From: Paramecium octaurelia
Taxonomy: Eukaryota > Ciliophora > Oligohymenophorea > Peniculida > Parameciidae
DNA length: 64,000 nt
Direction: 5' to 3'
NCBI GenBank assembly: GCA_905182995.1
Contig: CAJJDP010000006.1
Location: 711,502-775,501 of the forward strand
This document shows, piece by piece, positions 59,941-64,000 of this stretch (position 1 is its first letter; each line of letters starts with the position of its first letter). The notes under the pieces were generated by a model. It was not told where the DNA came from and did no database searches. It saw only the letters and a program-made list of their open reading frames with translations. Both the position numbers and the translations under genes were made by a program.

Positions 59941-62900
59941 TCAATGTTCTGGATCTCTCGATATTGAGTTATAATGTTTGTTAAGTGTATAAGGAGTTTA
60001 TTCAGCTTTTTATGAAGAGATTTTGACTTCTTGTTAGACAGGTAAAATCTTTTGCGATCCAATTTAACTACAAAAATTGTCCTCAGGGATTAACTTGAGG
60101 ATAAGGCATCCTAACAAGGAGATACTACCAAATCCAATTCCAATCAACCATTGTTTTATTTATAAACCATAACAACCATATAATCCAATGGCTGCAGATC
60201 CAAAAGTAACCATCAACACTTAAATACAGAAGATGAATGGAACTATAATGAGGAAGGCAGAATGATTGGTTATGTTATCAAGGAAATTGATCTCATCAGT
60301 TATCCTTCTACTGTTCAAGAAATTAAACAATTACAACATGATAAATACATTAAACACATAAGTAAACTAAAAACTATATTATAATAATTACATGTCTACT
60401 TCCTTCATGTTCTATGTTGTACATAATATAATAATCATAGTCACCTTGAACTGTCATTAATCTTCCACTAGCCACAACTGAACAGGAGTCTTCATTATAA
60501 AGACAAGGAGGACATTATATTTCATAGCATTCATCATTTTGACATACACATCTAGTTTTTAAACATTTATCTGAATCATCTGGATTGTCAGTTGATGATG
60601 TTTCATTTAATTTAGTTAATCCCAATTATTTTAATGATTCAAAATCAGTAATACAATTGTGATTACTATATTTAAACCTTATCTTGGGTCCACTAAATAC
60701 AGTTGTATCATAGGCATCTTGATATTCAGGTAGAAATTTGTCACCTAAAAAAACTATCACAAGTACAACTCCCACTTAAATGAGAGCTGTTCCCACAATA
60801 AACTTAAACATCTTCTTTGATATTATGTATTCATTTCTATCATGAGGTTTACGATTCAACAGTTTCTCAGATGGAGGTTCAGTTGCCAAAGCCAATGAAC
60901 CTAATGTGTCCATAATTAAATTGACCCATAGCAATTAAATTGGTCTTAGAACTTCCTATCTGAGTACTGCAGCCCCGATTAATGTCAATGATACACTTAC
61001 TAGATTAGCAGTCAATTAAAATCTCAGAAACTTCTTTATGTTATCATACACATTTCTACCCCACATAACAGCTTTCACTATTGAATTGAAATTGTCATCC
61101 AACAGAATGATAGCCGCAGCTTCTCTAGCTACTTCAGTACCTGAGACTCCCATTGCAAATCCGACATCTGCTTTTTTTAGAGCTGGAGCATCGTTTGTTC
61201 CATCACCAGTTACAGCTACAACATGATTTCTTTCAATCAAACCTGTTACTAAAGCATATTTATCTTCTGGTCTACTCCGAGCTAAGACATCAAGATTTGG
61301 ATATATCCTATCGAATTCTTCAGGATTAGCTATTGTGTCAATCCTTAACTTTTTGCCTTCCTTTTAAGCAGTCTGACTATCCCTAACGCAATTACAATTT
61401 TCTGGATGACAATTCTTACAAACAACTCCTCCAATTCTTCTAACAAATTCAGGCCCTTCCATTACAATACTGTCTTCAGGATTAGTAATGATTCCACATT
61501 CATTTGCTATGGCCCTTGCTGTTGTTATGTTATCACCAGTAACCATTCTGACTTTGATTCCTGCTTTCTTGCATAATTGGATAGCTCTAGGCACTTCTTA
61601 TCTTATAATATCTTTAATGCCTAAGACTGCTAATAGAATCAAATCATTTTATTCGATATAGTATACTCCTTTATCATCTTTATTCGTTAAATCAGCACCA
61701 TTTGAAATATTTTTATATGCCAAGCATATTGTTCTTAAAGCCTTCTTAGCCATATTTTCAATAGCATCTTCAATTACCTTAGAATTGATTGTTGTGACTC
61801 CATTAGATTTCGAATGATATTAAGTACATGCTGCTAATACCATTTCTGAAGCTCCTTTGCATACTAATCTTTGCTATCCTCCAACATCTAAAATCATAGA
61901 CATTCTCTTTCTCTAACTACTAAATGGATATTTAACTACAATAGGATATTTATCTCTAAATTCTTCATAAGGCTTTTGACATCTATCCATAAATTCTAAG
62001 AATGATATTTCAGTCTTAGATCCTTTAGGTTCTGGTCTAAGCATTGCACTTGAATTCACAATGGCTGATTATACAAAAATATCTGCTAACTGTTAAGGGA
62101 GATAGTCAGTCAAAATACATGTCTAATATGTTTCCAATTCAATTAAATTGTCATTCCAAATATTAACTAGAGTCATCTTATTCTAAGTTAAAGTTCCAGT
62201 TTTATCAGAACATATCATTGATGCTCCCCCCATAGTTTCACATGCTGCCATTTTTCTGACAAGATTTTAATCTCTCAACATCTATTTGGTTGAATAAGCT
62301 AAAGAGAGTGTTACTGCTAAAGGCAATCCTTCAGGAATGGCAACCACAATGACTGTGATTCCAATAATAAAGAAATTGACTATCTCTACAATATACTTGT
62401 TTTCCCATTCAACTTGTGACTTTTCAACTGCAAATCTAATGCACATAACAATAACAATTATGATTGCACTGTACAATCCAAATTTCCCTATATCTTCTGC
62501 AATAGCAGCTAATTTGACTTATAAAGGAGTGGCTAATTGGATATTATATTAGGAATACCTTCTGGTTCATCCTAACGAAGTAATGCACTGATCTTGCCTG
62601 CACATGACAAATCTCCAACCACTAAAATAACCATCTTACCTTCTCCTGTCAAAACTCTTGTGCCACTCATCATAATAGGAGATGGAACTTCATGATGGCC
62701 AGCTGTTGCAGAGTCGGTTTGATTCCTTTTAGCAATGCAAAAGTCTAATGTGTTCTTTTTTATAGGATCAGTTTCTCCTGTCATTGCTGACTCATCAGTT
62801 GTGAGATCTGAGGCTTCAAGCACCAGACCATCAGCTGGTATTTCCATTCCTTCAAATATCATCACAATGTCTCCAACCATTACTTCACTCATATGAATAT

Positions 62901-63485
62901 CACATTTCTATCCATTCCTTATTACTGTAACTCTTTTTCGCTCATCAGCCACTGCATTTAACTTCTGAAACTATTTTTCCTTTTAATAATCATTTATTGC
63001 ATTAGCATTTGTTGATATTATGACTGCTACCAAAATTGCAAAGCCTAAACTCTTAAATTTCAATAGTTTTACCCTCTATCCATGCATAAGCACGGTAATC
63101 TGAGGATGCCGTTGCAACATCTACTGCAATACTCACCAAAGCTGCCAAACACAAGATTCGCATCGTGAAGTCTTCCAAAGCTCCCCATAATAATTGAAAA
63201 TAAGACTTAGGAAGTATTAGTGGTTTACGATTATGTCCAAAATTCAGTTCCCTCTAACTCACATCATTTAATTGCAATCCATCCTTATAATTGGAGCATA
63301 AAGCCATCTAAAATATAACTATCATGAACCTCTAGAAATTCTTGCCCTCCCAATTCTTCTAGTTAATCTATCTCTTCTGTGAATGTCCTTTCTTGACATG
63401 CATAAGCCACTTAACAAAGTTACTCCTTTGACACTCTGAAACTCGTAGTATATGGCTCAGTTCTCTATGTAGCGTCTAATATCAT
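59941..63485 (-). CDS. Plasma-membrane-type P-type Ca2+-ATPase (PMCA-like), ~1,150 aa
   Basis: A P2B-type pump exporting Ca2+. Evidence: [20 protein letters not shown] and the [14 protein letters not shown] actuator motif; [20 protein letters not shown] in TM4; the phosphorylation motif [13 protein letters not shown] (near 62190); [40 protein letters not shown]; and [21 protein letters not shown]-terminal TM helices end in [20 protein letters not shown]. The C-tail is only ~50 residues, ending [10 protein letters not shown] luminal loop near 60480-60660 is unusually Cys-rich ([18 protein letters not shown]). Start 63485 ([16 protein letters not shown]); a 22-nt intron follows shortly, and other small introns were not all placed. 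Ciliate PMCAs regulate ciliary and cortical Ca2+. Confidence 0.93.
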
Positions 63486-64000
63486 AATAATAATAATATT
63501 AATTTAATTTAATTTTATTTTTTCCTCTCCATTGAATAAACTTAATATTTTCAATCAACTTCAAGTTTGTTGTTTGTAATTTTACTTATTTTTATCATCA
63601 ATTAATTTCTATATACTGATTTCAAAGATATCTTAGTGTGATTCGCTTTTATCTTTATCTCTTTATAAGTGTTTAACTCGATTTATAAAATAACATAATT
63701 CTTTTAGAATCAATTATCTTTATTTATTGATAGCAAATTTCTAGTCTATTTCTAGATTATTCTCCAATCATAAAGCTATATTACACATATTTAACCAAAA
63801 AATATATTCCTGTAGAATTAGAATTTAATTACATTAACAATTTGGAGTTGATAATAAAACATTCTTATATGAATTATATTATCCAATACATTTGAAATAC
63901 AATATTGTTATCAATACATACCTAAAATTGAATATAAACATTTTATTAAAAAAAGACTTAAGTGAATTTATTTATTAATAGTTAAGGTCGAATTAATTTA
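63486..64000. other. Window end, no gene seen
   Basis: AT-rich DNA upstream of the Ca2+-ATPase start, probably its promoter and the flank of a gene outside the window. Confidence 0.5.

Noticed and set aside
58677-63485. UGA might be read as Trp, because one frame through 59940-59800 continues past several TGAs with plausible text.
   Set aside because: That frame is the Ca2+-ATPase C-terminus running past its stop. A different frame with its own ATG (59921) and no TGA explains the region, and conserved genes end at TGA throughout the window.

Overview
The window is almost certainly macronuclear DNA of a ciliate of the Paramecium type. Conserved proteins (F1-ATPase beta, GSK3, CDK, P-type Ca2+-ATPase, Sac1, DRC7) read through only if TAA and TAG are glutamine and TGA is the sole stop. 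They are cut by GT-AG introns of about 20-31 nt. The DNA is very AT-rich and gene-dense, with genes on both strands. A standard-code ORF search therefore fragments almost every gene. The models below were rebuilt by hand with the ciliate code and tiny introns, and most exon sums were checked to be multiples of three.

Layout. 1-5.9 kb: ATP synthase beta (cut by the window edge), a coiled-coil protein, a TPR protein and a RING-CH membrane protein. 6.1-9.4 kb: a four-repeat truncated-globin protein and a Cdc20/Cdh1-type APC/C activator. 9.7-13.4 kb: a C2H2 finger protein and a USP25/28-like protein that has lost its catalytic residues. 13.6-16.4 kb: a Ulp1/SENP protease, a small possible lectin and RPA3. 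16.4-19.4 kb is gene-poor. 20.5-29.1 kb: one giant secreted/membrane protein with Cys-rich and beta-helix-like regions. 29.2-35.6 kb: an RRM protein, an RBM22-like splicing factor and a RING protein, with hypothetical proteins between. 35.6-40 kb: a long helical-repeat protein. 40-45 kb: a coiled-coil protein, Sac1 phosphatase and a GPI-anchored Cys-rich protein. 45-49 kb: a BCNT/Swc5 protein, an SCP/NIF-type phosphatase and a polyQ protein. 49-56 kb: DRC7, GSK3, PP2C and an FLVCR-like transporter. 56.6-63.5 kb: an HPt protein, a CDK, a hypothetical protein needing a +1 shift, and a plasma-membrane-type Ca2+-ATPase.

Themes. Many genes act in signalling, the cell cycle and proteolysis (APC/C activator, CDK, GSK3, PP2C, HPt, Ulp1, RING proteins), as expected for a core chromosome. 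Nothing indicates a mobile element, virus or CRISPR array. The strongest unusual signals are the globin repeats at regular ~117-residue spacing, the dead USP, several same-strand gene pairs only 9-24 bp apart (one overlapping as ATGA), a possible CTT_TGA +1 frameshift, and introns ending in AAG.
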